Assembly: GCA_900316015.1 (NCBI GenBank)
Contig: ONBG01000027.1
Location: 1 to 45,152, forward strand
Direction: 5' to 3'
Origin: an uncultured Prevotella sp.
Lineage (GTDB): Bacteria > Bacteroidota > Bacteroidia > Bacteroidales > Bacteroidaceae
Length of the DNA: 45,152 nt
The notes beneath the pieces are model-generated. The model made no database searches, had not been told where the DNA came from, and saw only the letters and a program-made list of their open reading frames with translations. Below are positions 1 through 7,214 of this stretch, piece after piece (position 1 is the stretch's first letter; every line of letters starts with the position of its first letter). Both the position numbers and the translations under genes were made by a program.

Positions 1-98
1 TGAAAGGACTGTAAACTTATCCGGAACGTAGCGAATAAACGTGACAACCCATTTAGTTATTAACATCTGAAGTTGTCAACTAAATCCAGTAAACTACA
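1..98 (+). mobile_element. Inner end of a probable insertion sequence (left copy)
   Basis: These 98 bases recur as the reverse complement at 45055-45152 with a single mismatch (T at 68). The match stops abruptly at 98/99. The window content is ordinary chromosome, so the simplest reading is that the contig breaks inside a multicopy element and only its inward end is seen. The only frame open from the left edge reads ERTVNLSGT and stops at TAG 29-31, which could be a transposase C-terminus; the family is not recognisable. ATTTAGTT (51-58) and AACTAAAT (78-85) form an internal inverted repeat near the proposed tip. Confidence 0.6.
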
Positions 99-128
99 TT
101 AGGTTTTTGACAAGCCCACCAGGCATTT

Positions 129-211
129 TGCAAAAGATCATCTCCCGCCTTGCGAAAGGTCATCTATTGGGGCTCAAAAGGTCATCTTTTGAAGCCTGAA
201 AGGTTATCTCA
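129..211 (+). repeat. 22-bp periodic repeat cluster 1 (four direct units)
   Basis: Four 11-bp cores lie at 133-143, 155-165, 177-187 and 199-209, exactly 22 bp apart start to start. They read AAAGATCATCT, AAAGGTCATCT, AAAGGTCATCT and AAAGGTTATCT, and the 11-bp spacers are unrelated to each other. All four are in the same orientation. The cluster lies downstream of rpsO and its terminator, 31 bp inside the IS end. Related clusters are at 26121-26199 and 44943-45022. The function is unknown. Confidence 0.85.
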
Positions 212-267
212 TGCTTTTTCCTTGACGACCAATAGCAAACAAGCATTCTCACTTGGCGATATGAGCC

Positions 268-302
268 AAAAAAAAGTGGGAATGCTTGCGGCAATCCCAC
301 TT
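268..302 (-). terminator. Rho-independent terminator of rpsO
   Basis: On the minus strand AAGTGGGA (295-302) pairs with TCCCACTT (274-281). An inner TGC/GCA pair extends the stem, and a run of eight T residues (plus-strand A run 268-275) overlaps the end of the stem. It lies about 20 bases after the rpsO stop, which is the expected place. Confidence 0.85.
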
Positions 303-323
303 CCTATTTCTTCTCTCTGTACT

Positions 324-593
324 TTATTTACGGAGACCGAGTGCTTTGATGATGGCACGATAACGCTCAATGTCGAGTTTGTACAAGTAATTGAGCAGGG
401 CACGACGCTTCCCAACGAGCTGTGTCAAGGCACGTGCGGTTACGTGGTCCTTGTGGTTCTTTTTCAGATGCTCAGTCAGGTGAGCAATGCGGAAAGAGAA
501 CAATGCAATTTGGCTCTCAGCAGAACCTGTGTCCTTTACGGATGCACCATACTTCTCGAAGATCTCAGACTTTTTTGCTTGGTCTAAATACAT
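324..593 (-). CDS. rpsO: 30S ribosomal protein S15
   Basis: This is the small-subunit protein that binds the 16S rRNA central domain early in 30S assembly. The 89-residue length is standard for the family, and the sequence has the family's features: SAESQIALF near residue 25, HLTEHLKKNHKDH in the middle, and LVGKRRALLNYL followed by YRAIIKALGLRK at the end. The frame is open further upstream, but those extra residues do not resemble S15, so the start is ATG 591-593 (MYLDQAKKSEIF). The gene is monocistronic, with its own promoter at 701-709 and a terminator at 268-302, and is divergent from typA. Confidence 0.97.
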   Translation of the reverse strand: MYLDQAKKSEIFEKYGASVKDTGSAESQIALFSFRIAHLTEHLKKNHKDHVTARALTQLVGKRRALLNYLYKLDIERYRAIIKALGLRK

Positions 594-700
594 AATTTGT
601 TTGATTAATAAATGAATAATTACATCCTTCGTGCGCGGCAGTGCCTTAATCAAAAACGCTGTTACACAGTCGAATGCACCGGAGTTTCCGGAAATGCGGT

Positions 701-733
701 GCAAAGGTAGCCATTCTTTTGTAAATATCCAAA
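701..733 (-). promoter_or_regulatory. rpsO promoter
   Basis: The minus strand has a perfect -7 element TACCTTTGC (709-701) and a TTTG -33 element (733-730) with a 20-bp gap, matching the Bacteroidota primary sigma consensus. The predicted leader is about 105 nt. It could hold an S15 autoregulatory structure, but none is recognisable. Confidence 0.8.
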
Positions 734-783
734 AATTATCGAAGTTTTTTATAGCCTATAAGGTGTAATTCGATTTTTCTTTG

Positions 784-792
784 TACCTTTGC
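784..792 (+). promoter_or_regulatory. typA promoter -7 element
   Basis: This is a perfect TACCTTTGC, 38 bp before the typA ATG. No clear -33 TTTG is seen at the usual distance. It is divergent from and does not overlap the rpsO promoter. Confidence 0.75.
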
Positions 793-829
793 AACCGTTT
801 TTAGATATTATTTTAAGGTAAGATAGTCA

Positions 830-2632
830 ATGCAAGACATTCGTAACATTGCAGTTATTGCACATGTCGACCATGGAAAGACAACATTGGTTGACAAGAT
901 GATGCTAGCCGGAAAGCTCTTCCGTGACGGCCAGGATAACAGCGGCCAGGTGTTGGACTCTAATGACCTGGAACGCGAACGAGGGATTACCATCCTCTCA
1001 AAGAACGTCTCAATCAATTGGAAAGGCACGAAAATCAATATATTGGACACCCCGGGACACTCTGATTTCGGTGGTGAAGTGGAGCGCGTGCTCAACATGG
1101 CAGACGGTTGTCTCCTGTTGGTGGATGCCTTTGAGGGTCCGATGCCTCAGACGCGCTTCGTCCTTCAGAAGGCTTTGCAGATCGGTCTGAAGCCTATCGT
1201 TGTTGTCAACAAGGTGGACAAGCCCAATTGCCGCCCCGAGGAGGTCTATGAAATGGTATTCGACCTGATGTTCTCCTTGAATGCGACCGAAGACCAACTG
1301 GACTTCCCGGTCGTGTATGGCTCTGCTAAGCAAGGCTGGATGGCCGAGGACTGGAAGAAGCCTACGGACAATATCGATTACTTGTTGGATAAGATCGTTG
1401 AGGTGATTCCTGCTCCTAAGCACTTAGAAGGTACTCCGCAGATGTTGATCACGTCTCTGGACTATTCCAATTACACAGGTCGGATCGCCGTTGGTCGCGT
1501 CCATCGTGGCGTGCTGAAGGATGGTATGAACATCACGATCTGCCATCGTGACGGTTCACAGGAAAAGACCAAGATCAAGGAGCTCCATACTTTTGAGGGA
1601 ATGGGTCATGTTCGGAAGGACCAAGTGGAATCTGGCGATATCTGCGCCGTGATCGGATTGGACAATTTCGAGATCGGAGATACCATCTGCGACTTCGAGA
1701 ACCCGGAGCCACTGCCACCTATCGCAGTCGATGAGCCAACGATGAGCATGCTCTTTACGATCAATGACAGTCCGTTCTTTGGTCGCGAGGGGAAGTTCTG
1801 CACCAGTCGCCACGTCGGCAACCGCCTTCAAAAGGAATTGGAGAAGAACCTTGCCCTTCGTGTTACTCCCGTGGAAGGCTCTACGGACAGATGGATTGTC
1901 AGTGGGCGAGGTGTCCTGCACCTCTCTGTGCTGATTGAGACCATGCGCCGTGAGGGATATGAGCTGCAGGTGGGTCAGCCTCAGGTAATCATCAAGGAAA
2001 TCGATGGGGTGAAGTGTGAGCCCGTAGAGGAACTGACGATCAATGTTCCAGAGGAATATTCCAGCAAGATGATTGATATGGTGACACGCCGTAAGGGTGA
2101 CCTGACATCCATGGAAACCCAGGGTGACCGTGTCAATATAGACTTTGATATCCCTGCTAGAGGCATCATTGGCCTGCGTACCAATGTCCTGACTGCGTCG
2201 CAAGGCGAGGCTATCATGGCACACCGCTTCAAGGAGTACCAGCCTTACAAGGGTGAGATCGTGCGCCGTACCAATGGCAGTATGATCGCCATGGAAACGG
2301 GAACAGCTTATGCCTATTCCATCGATAAGTTACAGGATCGTGGTAAGTTCTTCATCGATCCCGGTGAGGAAGTCTATGGCGGTCAGGTTGTCGGGGAACA
2401 TGTACATGACAACGACCTTGTCATTAACGTGACCAAGGCAAAGCAGTTGACAAACGTGCGTGCCAGTGGTTCGGATGAAAAGGCGCGTGTCATCCCGAAA
2501 ACCGTTATGAGCTTGGAGGAATGCCTTGAGTATATCAAGGGAGATGAATATGTGGAGGTGACCCCGAAGAGCATCCGTATGCGCAAGATCGTCTTAGATC
2601 ACTTAGAGCGTAAGCGTGCCAATAAGGAGTAA
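830..2632 (+). CDS. typA: Ribosome-associated translational GTPase TypA/BipA
   Basis: TypA is a cytoplasmic GTPase of the elongation-factor class that binds 70S ribosomes and helps 50S assembly and stress adaptation. The 600 residues match the usual length (about 605). The G motifs are in order: AHVDHGKTT (residues 11-19), RERGITI (about 49-55), DTPGHSDF (about 73-80), NKVD (about 127-130) and GSAKQG (about 164-169). They are followed by EF-G domain II/III-like segments and the TypA-specific C-terminal half (RGIIGLRTN, MSLEECLEYI). The ATG at 830 is the first possible start that gives the standard N-terminus MQDIRNIAVIAHVDHG. No co-transcribed gene is evident. Confidence 0.97.
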   Translation: MQDIRNIAVIAHVDHGKTTLVDKMMLAGKLFRDGQDNSGQVLDSNDLERERGITILSKNVSINWKGTKINILDTPGHSDFGGEVERVLNMADGCLLLVDAFEGPMPQTRFVLQKALQIGLKPIVVVNKVDKPNCRPEEVYEMVFDLMFSLNATEDQLDFPVVYGSAKQGWMAEDWKKPTDNIDYLLDKIVEVIPAPKHLEGTPQMLITSLDYSNYTGRIAVGRVHRGVLKDGMNITICHRDGSQEKTKIKELHTFEGMGHVRKDQVESGDICAVIGLDNFEIGDTICDFENPEPLPPIAVDEPTMSMLFTINDSPFFGREGKFCTSRHVGNRLQKELEKNLALRVTPVEGSTDRWIVSGRGVLHLSVLIETMRREGYELQVGQPQVIIKEIDGVKCEPVEELTINVPEEYSSKMIDMVTRRKGDLTSMETQGDRVNIDFDIPARGIIGLRTNVLTASQGEAIMAHRFKEYQPYKGEIVRRTNGSMIAMETGTAYAYSIDKLQDRGKFFIDPGEEVYGGQVVGEHVHDNDLVINVTKAKQLTNVRASGSDEKARVIPKTVMSLEECLEYIKGDEYVEVTPKSIRMRKIVLDHLERKRANKE

Positions 2633-2698
2633 ATAGTCATTTCGCTCGAAGCAATATAAAGGGAACTGTCCCGTTATTCCCATAAAAGCGCATTGATT

Positions 2699-3403
2699 AT
2701 GAAGAAGATCATCACATTGGCTGTTTGCTTGGTCTCAGTCCTCACCGCAACTGCCCAACATAGAATAGGTACTTTCTCAGTCACTCCCCGTGTGGGAGTG
2801 AGCATTGCCAACGTCACGAATAATGACATATATGTGTCGAATGATGTTGGCGAGAATGAGAAGATCAAGTCCCAGGCGAAGTTGGGAGGTACTGCTGGAG
2901 CCGAGGTGGAGTACCAAGCTGGTGACATCTATAGTTTAAGCTTAGGCGTGATGTATGCCATGCAAGGGAACCTTTACAAGGAACATCGGGAGTATGCGGA
3001 CAAGACTTTATACGGCATCAGCAATTGCCGTATGGACATTCATGAGCTGAATATCCCCCTCATGGCAAACGTATATGTTGCCCCAGGGCTTGCCGTTAAG
3101 GCGGGTGTCCAGATGGGTATCTTGCTGGCTGCTGACTTCAAGTTCAAGTCACAGTCGATCAACACGGTGGTCATTGATGGGAAAGAGCAAAAGGAATACG
3201 GGGATATCGTGAAGCATAGCCAGTCCATGAAGGACTGGATGCACACAGTAGACTTTGCTATTCCGGTTGGACTCTCTTATGAATACGAAAACGTAGTGCT
3301 GGATGCCCGCTACTATTATGGGCTTACCAAAGTCTTTAAGGCTGGGGATAAAAGCAGGAACAGTGTGTTCACGGTTACGGTAGGATATAAGTTTGATCTA
3401 TAA
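2699..3403 (+). CDS. PorT-like outer-membrane beta-barrel protein
   Basis: A 234-residue protein with a clear Sec signal peptide (MKKIITLAVCLVSVLTATAQ). It is followed by alternating amphipathic strands, a VTPRVGVSIAN start, several aromatic strand ends, and a terminal VGYKFDL that fits a C-terminal barrel strand. This matches the PorT/OMP_b-brl_2 style common in Bacteroidota. Its specific role cannot be told. The start is taken as ATG 2699 rather than the in-frame TTG two codons earlier, because the lysine-rich signal begins there. It lies 66 bp after typA with no obvious promoter between, and is closed by a strong terminator at 3413-3447. Confidence 0.8.
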   Translation: MKKIITLAVCLVSVLTATAQHRIGTFSVTPRVGVSIANVTNNDIYVSNDVGENEKIKSQAKLGGTAGAEVEYQAGDIYSLSLGVMYAMQGNLYKEHREYADKTLYGISNCRMDIHELNIPLMANVYVAPGLAVKAGVQMGILLAADFKFKSQSINTVVIDGKEQKEYGDIVKHSQSMKDWMHTVDFAIPVGLSYEYENVVLDARYYYGLTKVFKAGDKSRNSVFTVTVGYKFDL

Positions 3404-3412
3404 ATATCAGGA

Positions 3413-3447
3413 AAATCTCTTCTACGCTGGGTAGAAGAGATTTTTTT
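3413..3447 (+). terminator. Terminator overlapping the luxS 3' end
   Basis: A perfect 13-bp stem, AAATCTCTTCTAC (3413-3425) with GTAGAAGAGATTT (3431-3443), has a 5-nt loop and continues into T residues to 3447. It serves the plus-strand barrel gene. The luxS stop codon (3422-3424) and last luxS codons lie inside the hairpin. The minus strand has only a short T run, so it may be weaker in that direction. Confidence 0.9.
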
Positions 3448-3901
3448 CTGTTATCTGGTCTAATACCTCACTTTTGAATTTTTTGGCTTCCCACTTAGCC
3501 ATGGGCAGGTCGTGCAGCAGATAGTTGCCACAGTCCTTGGGGGCAGCACCAGGTATTTCGCCTTCAAAGCCAGCAATGAACTGGAACGTTGCTTTCATCA
3601 ACTCGACAATATCGCCAGATGTCAGGTCACCTTTCATGATGAGGTAAAACCCTGTCAGGCAACCCATGGGACCCCAATATAGGATCTTGTCCTTCCAAAT
3701 TGGGTCATTACGGAGGAAGGTCGCAGCCAAATGCTCTATAGTATGCGAAGCACCCGGATGGAGCACGGGCTCCCGGTTAGGCTCTTTCATTCGGATGTCA
3801 AAAGTGGTGACGGTCTCATTCCCGACCTCATCCTTCCGACTCACATAAATACCGCGCAATAGTCGGTTGTGGTCGATTGTAAAACTTGGTATCTTTTTCA
3901 T
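3422..3901 (-). CDS. luxS: S-ribosylhomocysteine lyase (AI-2 synthase)
   Basis: LuxS cleaves S-ribosylhomocysteine to homocysteine and DPD, the precursor of autoinducer-2, completing the activated methyl cycle. The 159-residue length is typical. The metal-binding HTIEH motif is at residues 53-57, the catalytic cysteine is in GCLTG (Cys81), and the third metal ligand is in PKDCGNY (Cys124), closely matching the B. subtilis spacing. It begins 9 bp after mtnN, forming the two-step pathway in one operon. The 3' end is embedded in the terminator of the convergent barrel gene. Confidence 0.97.
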   Translation of the reverse strand: MKKIPSFTIDHNRLLRGIYVSRKDEVGNETVTTFDIRMKEPNREPVLHPGASHTIEHLAATFLRNDPIWKDKILYWGPMGCLTGFYLIMKGDLTSGDIVELMKATFQFIAGFEGEIPGAAPKDCGNYLLHDLPMAKWEAKKFKSEVLDQITEKNLFYPA

Positions 3902-3910
3902 CTTTTATCA

Positions 3911-4594
3911 TTAAATGTTCAGTAAGAAATGCTTGGTTACGTTGAACGAGCCTTCAGCCATCCTGTTCCAGAAATCAAAGTATTGGGCAGCCTTGTCGTC
4001 CTTGAGCGGTACATCGCTGATGATGCGGAAGGATACAAAAGGAGTTTTGTATTGATAGCAGGTCTGGGCGATCGAGCAACTTTCCATGTCCACCGCCATC
4101 GCCTTGGGGAATTTGTCTAAGATCGCTTTCATCTTTTCCCGACTATCGACGAACCAGTCACCACTCACAATCAAACCTGCATGGACTTTTGTCCCACAGT
4201 TGAGCGCTGATGCCTTTTGCACGAGTTCCCGAGGCGTGGGGTATTGGGCTGGCATTCCCATGATCTGCCCATATTCACAGTCCGTGCCACAATAGGCATC
4301 ATGGTAGACACAAGAAGTGCTCACCACGACATCCGTCACTTCTAAGGATACGTCGGCTCCACCCGCCACTCCTGTGGAGATGACCAGGTCAGGATGGTAA
4401 TTGTCAATCATCTCTACAGCACCGATTGTGCTGTTCACTTTCCCTATGCCACATTGCTGCATGACAATGTCCTTGCCTTCCATTCTGCCCAGGACAAAAT
4501 CCTTGTGGTTGTGGCGTTCCGTCTGACTGTCGTCGAGCAAGGTTTTCAACTGAGTGAACTCCTTGTCCATGGCAACGATGATACCTATTTTCAT
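3911..4594 (-). CDS. mtnN: 5'-methylthioadenosine/S-adenosylhomocysteine nucleosidase
   Basis: This enzyme (Pfs/MtnN) removes adenine from SAH and MTA, giving the S-ribosylhomocysteine that LuxS uses. The 227-residue protein starts MKIGIIVAMDKEF, with Glu12 at the expected catalytic position. AVDMESCSIAQ carries the ribose-binding Met-Glu pair and ISDVPL supplies the catalytic Asp. It is the first gene of the mtnN-luxS operon. A perfect -7 element TAATTTTGC (4624-4616 on the minus strand) lies 22 bp upstream of the ATG. Confidence 0.96.
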   Translation of the reverse strand: MKIGIIVAMDKEFTQLKTLLDDSQTERHNHKDFVLGRMEGKDIVMQQCGIGKVNSTIGAVEMIDNYHPDLVISTGVAGGADVSLEVTDVVVSTSCVYHDAYCGTDCEYGQIMGMPAQYPTPRELVQKASALNCGTKVHAGLIVSGDWFVDSREKMKAILDKFPKAMAVDMESCSIAQTCYQYKTPFVSFRIISDVPLKDDKAAQYFDFWNRMAEGSFNVTKHFLLNI

Positions 4595-4615
4595 TTGTCT
4601 ATATTCCTTTCTCGT

Positions 4616-4624
4616 GCAAAATTA
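4616..4624 (-). promoter_or_regulatory. mtnN-luxS promoter -7 element
   Basis: The minus strand reads TAATTTTGC, matching TAnnTTTGC, 22 bp before the mtnN ATG. It is divergent from the yfhO promoter at 4668-4676. Confidence 0.7.
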
Positions 4625-4667
4625 CAACTTTTATTCCAAATAATTGGCAATATTCGCTTGATTTGCT

Positions 4668-4676
4668 TAACTTTGC
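4668..4676 (+). promoter_or_regulatory. Promoter -7 element of the yfhO-fkp operon
   Basis: The sequence TAACTTTGC matches TAnnTTTGC and lies 28 bp before the ATG at 4704. It is likely the single promoter for the tightly spaced genes from 4704 to 13768. Confidence 0.7.
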
Positions 4677-4703
4677 ATCAAATTAATAAACGTTTATGAT
4701 ATA

Positions 4704-7205
4704 ATGAAAGCATTGAAAAAATATTTGCTCGACGTGTTGGCAATCGTGTTTTTTGCCATCATTTCTTTTGTCTATTTCATGCCAGCCGACATAGATGGCC
4801 GTATCCTCTACCAGCATGACGCTTCCGCTGGAAGGGGAGCAGGTCAGGAAGCGGCGGAATATTATCAGAAGACAGGGCATCGTACCCGTTGGACCAATGC
4901 GACTTTCAGTGGCATGCCTACCTACCAGACCTCACCTTCTTACACAAGTACGGACGCCTTGTCTGTAGCCGAGAAGGTGTACCATTTGGGATTGCCAGAG
5001 AATGTGTGGTACGTGTTCGCTTACCTGTTGGGCTTTTATATCTTGCTTCGTGCTTTCGACTTCCGTCAGGAATTGGCCGTTTTAGGCTCTATTATCTGGG
5101 CCTTCTCCAGTTATTTCTTTATCATTATCGCGGCAGGTCATATCTGGAAGGTCATGGCGTTGGCATACCTGCCTCCGATGATAGCCGGCGTGGTGATGGC
5201 ATATCGAGGGAAATACCTCTGGGGATTTATTGTCACCGCAATCTTCTCGGCATTTGAAGTGAATGCCAACCATGTCCAGATGACTTATTATTATTTGTTC
5301 ATTATCCTGTTTATGATCATCGCATTCTTGGTAGATGCCATCCGTCAGGGAAAGATGGCTCATTTTGCCAAGGCTACTTTGATCTGTGCCGCAGGAGCCG
5401 CCATTGGGATCTGCATCAATCTTAGCAATCTTTACCATACTTGGCAATATGGTCAGGAGTCCATGCGTGGGAAGAGTGAGTTGGTGAAGAAAAACTCGGC
5501 TAACCAGACCAATAGTGGTCTTGATCGCGATTATATTACGCAATGGAGCTATGGTATAGGTGAGACCTGGACCTTGTTGATTCCCAATGCCAAAGGGGGA
5601 GCTTCTGTTCCCTTGAGTCAGAACAAGATAGCCATGGAGAAGGCAGACCCGAATTACATGCAGATCTACCAGCAGCTTGGACAATATTGGGGAGAACAGC
5701 CAGGCACGAGCGGGCCTGTTTATGTGGGAGCATTTGTCCTGATGTTGTTTATATTGGGATTGTTCATCGTCAAGGGACCTATGAAATGGGCCCTGTTGGC
5801 AGCTACCATACTCTCCATCCTGTTGTCTTGGGGGCGGAATTTCATGCCTTTCACGAATTTCTTCCTCGATTATATTCCGATGTATTCCAAGTTTAGGACG
5901 GTAGCCTCTATCTTGGTGATAGCGGAGTTTACCATCCCTTTATTGGCAATGATGGCTTTGAAGAAGATCGTTGATGAGCCAGAACTCCTGACAAAGAAGG
6001 TGAAATACCTCTATGTCAGTTTTGCCCTTACCGCGGGTTTCTGCCTCTTGTTTGCCTTGATGCCAACGGTTTTCTTCTCTGATTTCGTGTCTTCTTCGGA
6101 ATTGGCGGCGATGAAGAACATACCTGCTGAATACCTGAACCCTATGCTCGAGAATCTGAGAAAGATGCGTGAGGCGATTTTTACTGCCGACTGTTGGCGT
6201 TCTTTCTGGATTATTGTCATTGGTACTTTCTTCCTCTTGCTTTATAAGGCTAAGAAGCTGAAGGCAAGTGTGATGATTGGGGCTGTGGCGATCCTTTGCC
6301 TGGTTGATATGTGGCAGGTGAACAAGCGATATCTGAATGATGACATGTTCGTGGAGAAGAGTCAGCGCGATCTTCCCCAGCCCATGACAGCTACGGACAA
6401 GCAGATCCTTCAGGACAAGAGCTTAGACTATCGCGTGCTGAATCTTGCCTCCAACACGTTCAATGAAAATGAGACCTCTTATTACCATAAGAGTATTGGT
6501 GGCTATCATGCTGCGAAACTCCGCCGCTATCAAGAGATGATAGAAGCTTATATCTCCCCTGAAATGCAGAAGATGATGCCAGCCATCTCTCAGGCGGGTG
6601 GCGATATGACCAAGGTGGCAGGAGATTCCCTGTTCCCTGTGATCAATATGCTGAATGCCAAGTATTTTATCCTGCCGTTGCAAGGGGGCAATACGGTTCC
6701 TCTTCGTAATCCTTATGCCTTCGGCAATGCCTGGTTCGTAGATAAGGTTACCTATGTGGATAATGCCAATGAGGAAATCGCAAAGGTAGGAAAGATCAAC
6801 CTTCACCATGAGGCGGTGGCAGATGCCAAGTTCAAGGAGCAACTGGGAGAGTCGACAACCCAAGATAGTTCTGCCGACGTGAAAATCACGGCTTATGAAC
6901 CGAATCAGCTGAATTATGAGGTGACCTCAGACAAGGGAGGTATTGTCGTGTTCTCGGAGATCTATTATCCGGGATGGACGGCAACGGTAGATGGGCAACC
7001 CACAGAATTGGGGCGCGTCAACTATATTTTGCGCGCCTTGAAGGTCAAACCTGGTACTCACAAGGTGGTACTGAGCTTCTTCCCGAAGTCAATTGACCGT
7101 ACAGAGACGATCGCTTATCTGTCTTATGTCATTTTAGTCCTGGCTGTTTTGTTCAGTGTCTTCATGGAATGGCGGAAGAAAAAATCGACTGAAATCAAGA
7201 AATAG
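4704..7205 (+). CDS. YfhO-family polytopic membrane protein
   Basis: This 833-residue inner-membrane protein has an N-terminal hydrophobic segment (LLDVLAIVFFAIISFVYF) and a periplasmic loop with GRILYQHDASAGRG. It then has about ten further membrane segments to about residue 540, a long extracytoplasmic domain, and a final membrane helix (TIAYLSYVILVLAVLF) before a basic tail. YfhO proteins have a GT-C glycosyltransferase-like fold and are linked in Gram-positives to glycosylation of teichoic or lipoteichoic acid; the Bacteroidota substrate is unknown. It leads an operon with fkp 9 bp downstream, which suggests a role in envelope or surface glycans. Confidence 0.85.
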   Translation: MKALKKYLLDVLAIVFFAIISFVYFMPADIDGRILYQHDASAGRGAGQEAAEYYQKTGHRTRWTNATFSGMPTYQTSPSYTSTDALSVAEKVYHLGLPENVWYVFAYLLGFYILLRAFDFRQELAVLGSIIWAFSSYFFIIIAAGHIWKVMALAYLPPMIAGVVMAYRGKYLWGFIVTAIFSAFEVNANHVQMTYYYLFIILFMIIAFLVDAIRQGKMAHFAKATLICAAGAAIGICINLSNLYHTWQYGQESMRGKSELVKKNSANQTNSGLDRDYITQWSYGIGETWTLLIPNAKGGASVPLSQNKIAMEKADPNYMQIYQQLGQYWGEQPGTSGPVYVGAFVLMLFILGLFIVKGPMKWALLAATILSILLSWGRNFMPFTNFFLDYIPMYSKFRTVASILVIAEFTIPLLAMMALKKIVDEPELLTKKVKYLYVSFALTAGFCLLFALMPTVFFSDFVSSSELAAMKNIPAEYLNPMLENLRKMREAIFTADCWRSFWIIVIGTFFLLLYKAKKLKASVMIGAVAILCLVDMWQVNKRYLNDDMFVEKSQRDLPQPMTATDKQILQDKSLDYRVLNLASNTFNENETSYYHKSIGGYHAAKLRRYQEMIEAYISPEMQKMMPAISQAGGDMTKVAGDSLFPVINMLNAKYFILPLQGGNTVPLRNPYAFGNAWFVDKVTYVDNANEEIAKVGKINLHHEAVADAKFKEQLGESTTQDSSADVKITAYEPNQLNYEVTSDKGGIVVFSEIYYPGWTATVDGQPTELGRVNYILRALKVKPGTHKVVLSFFPKSIDRTETIAYLSYVILVLAVLFSVFMEWRKKKSTEIKK

Positions 7206-7214
7206 CGGCAGAGT

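Noticed and set aside
1-63. A transposase tail reading KDCKLIRNVANKRDNPFSY in frame 1
   Set aside because: The frame starts with TGA at 1-3, so it is not open from the left edge. Only the frame ending at TAG 29-31 is.
129-211. CRISPR array
   Set aside because: Repeats are 11 bp and spacers 11 bp, cores are degenerate and sometimes inverted in other clusters, and no cas genes are present.
594-700. S15-binding autoregulatory leader of rpsO
   Set aside because: The leader is long enough, but I could not find a pseudoknot or GGU-GC helix pattern convincing enough to call.
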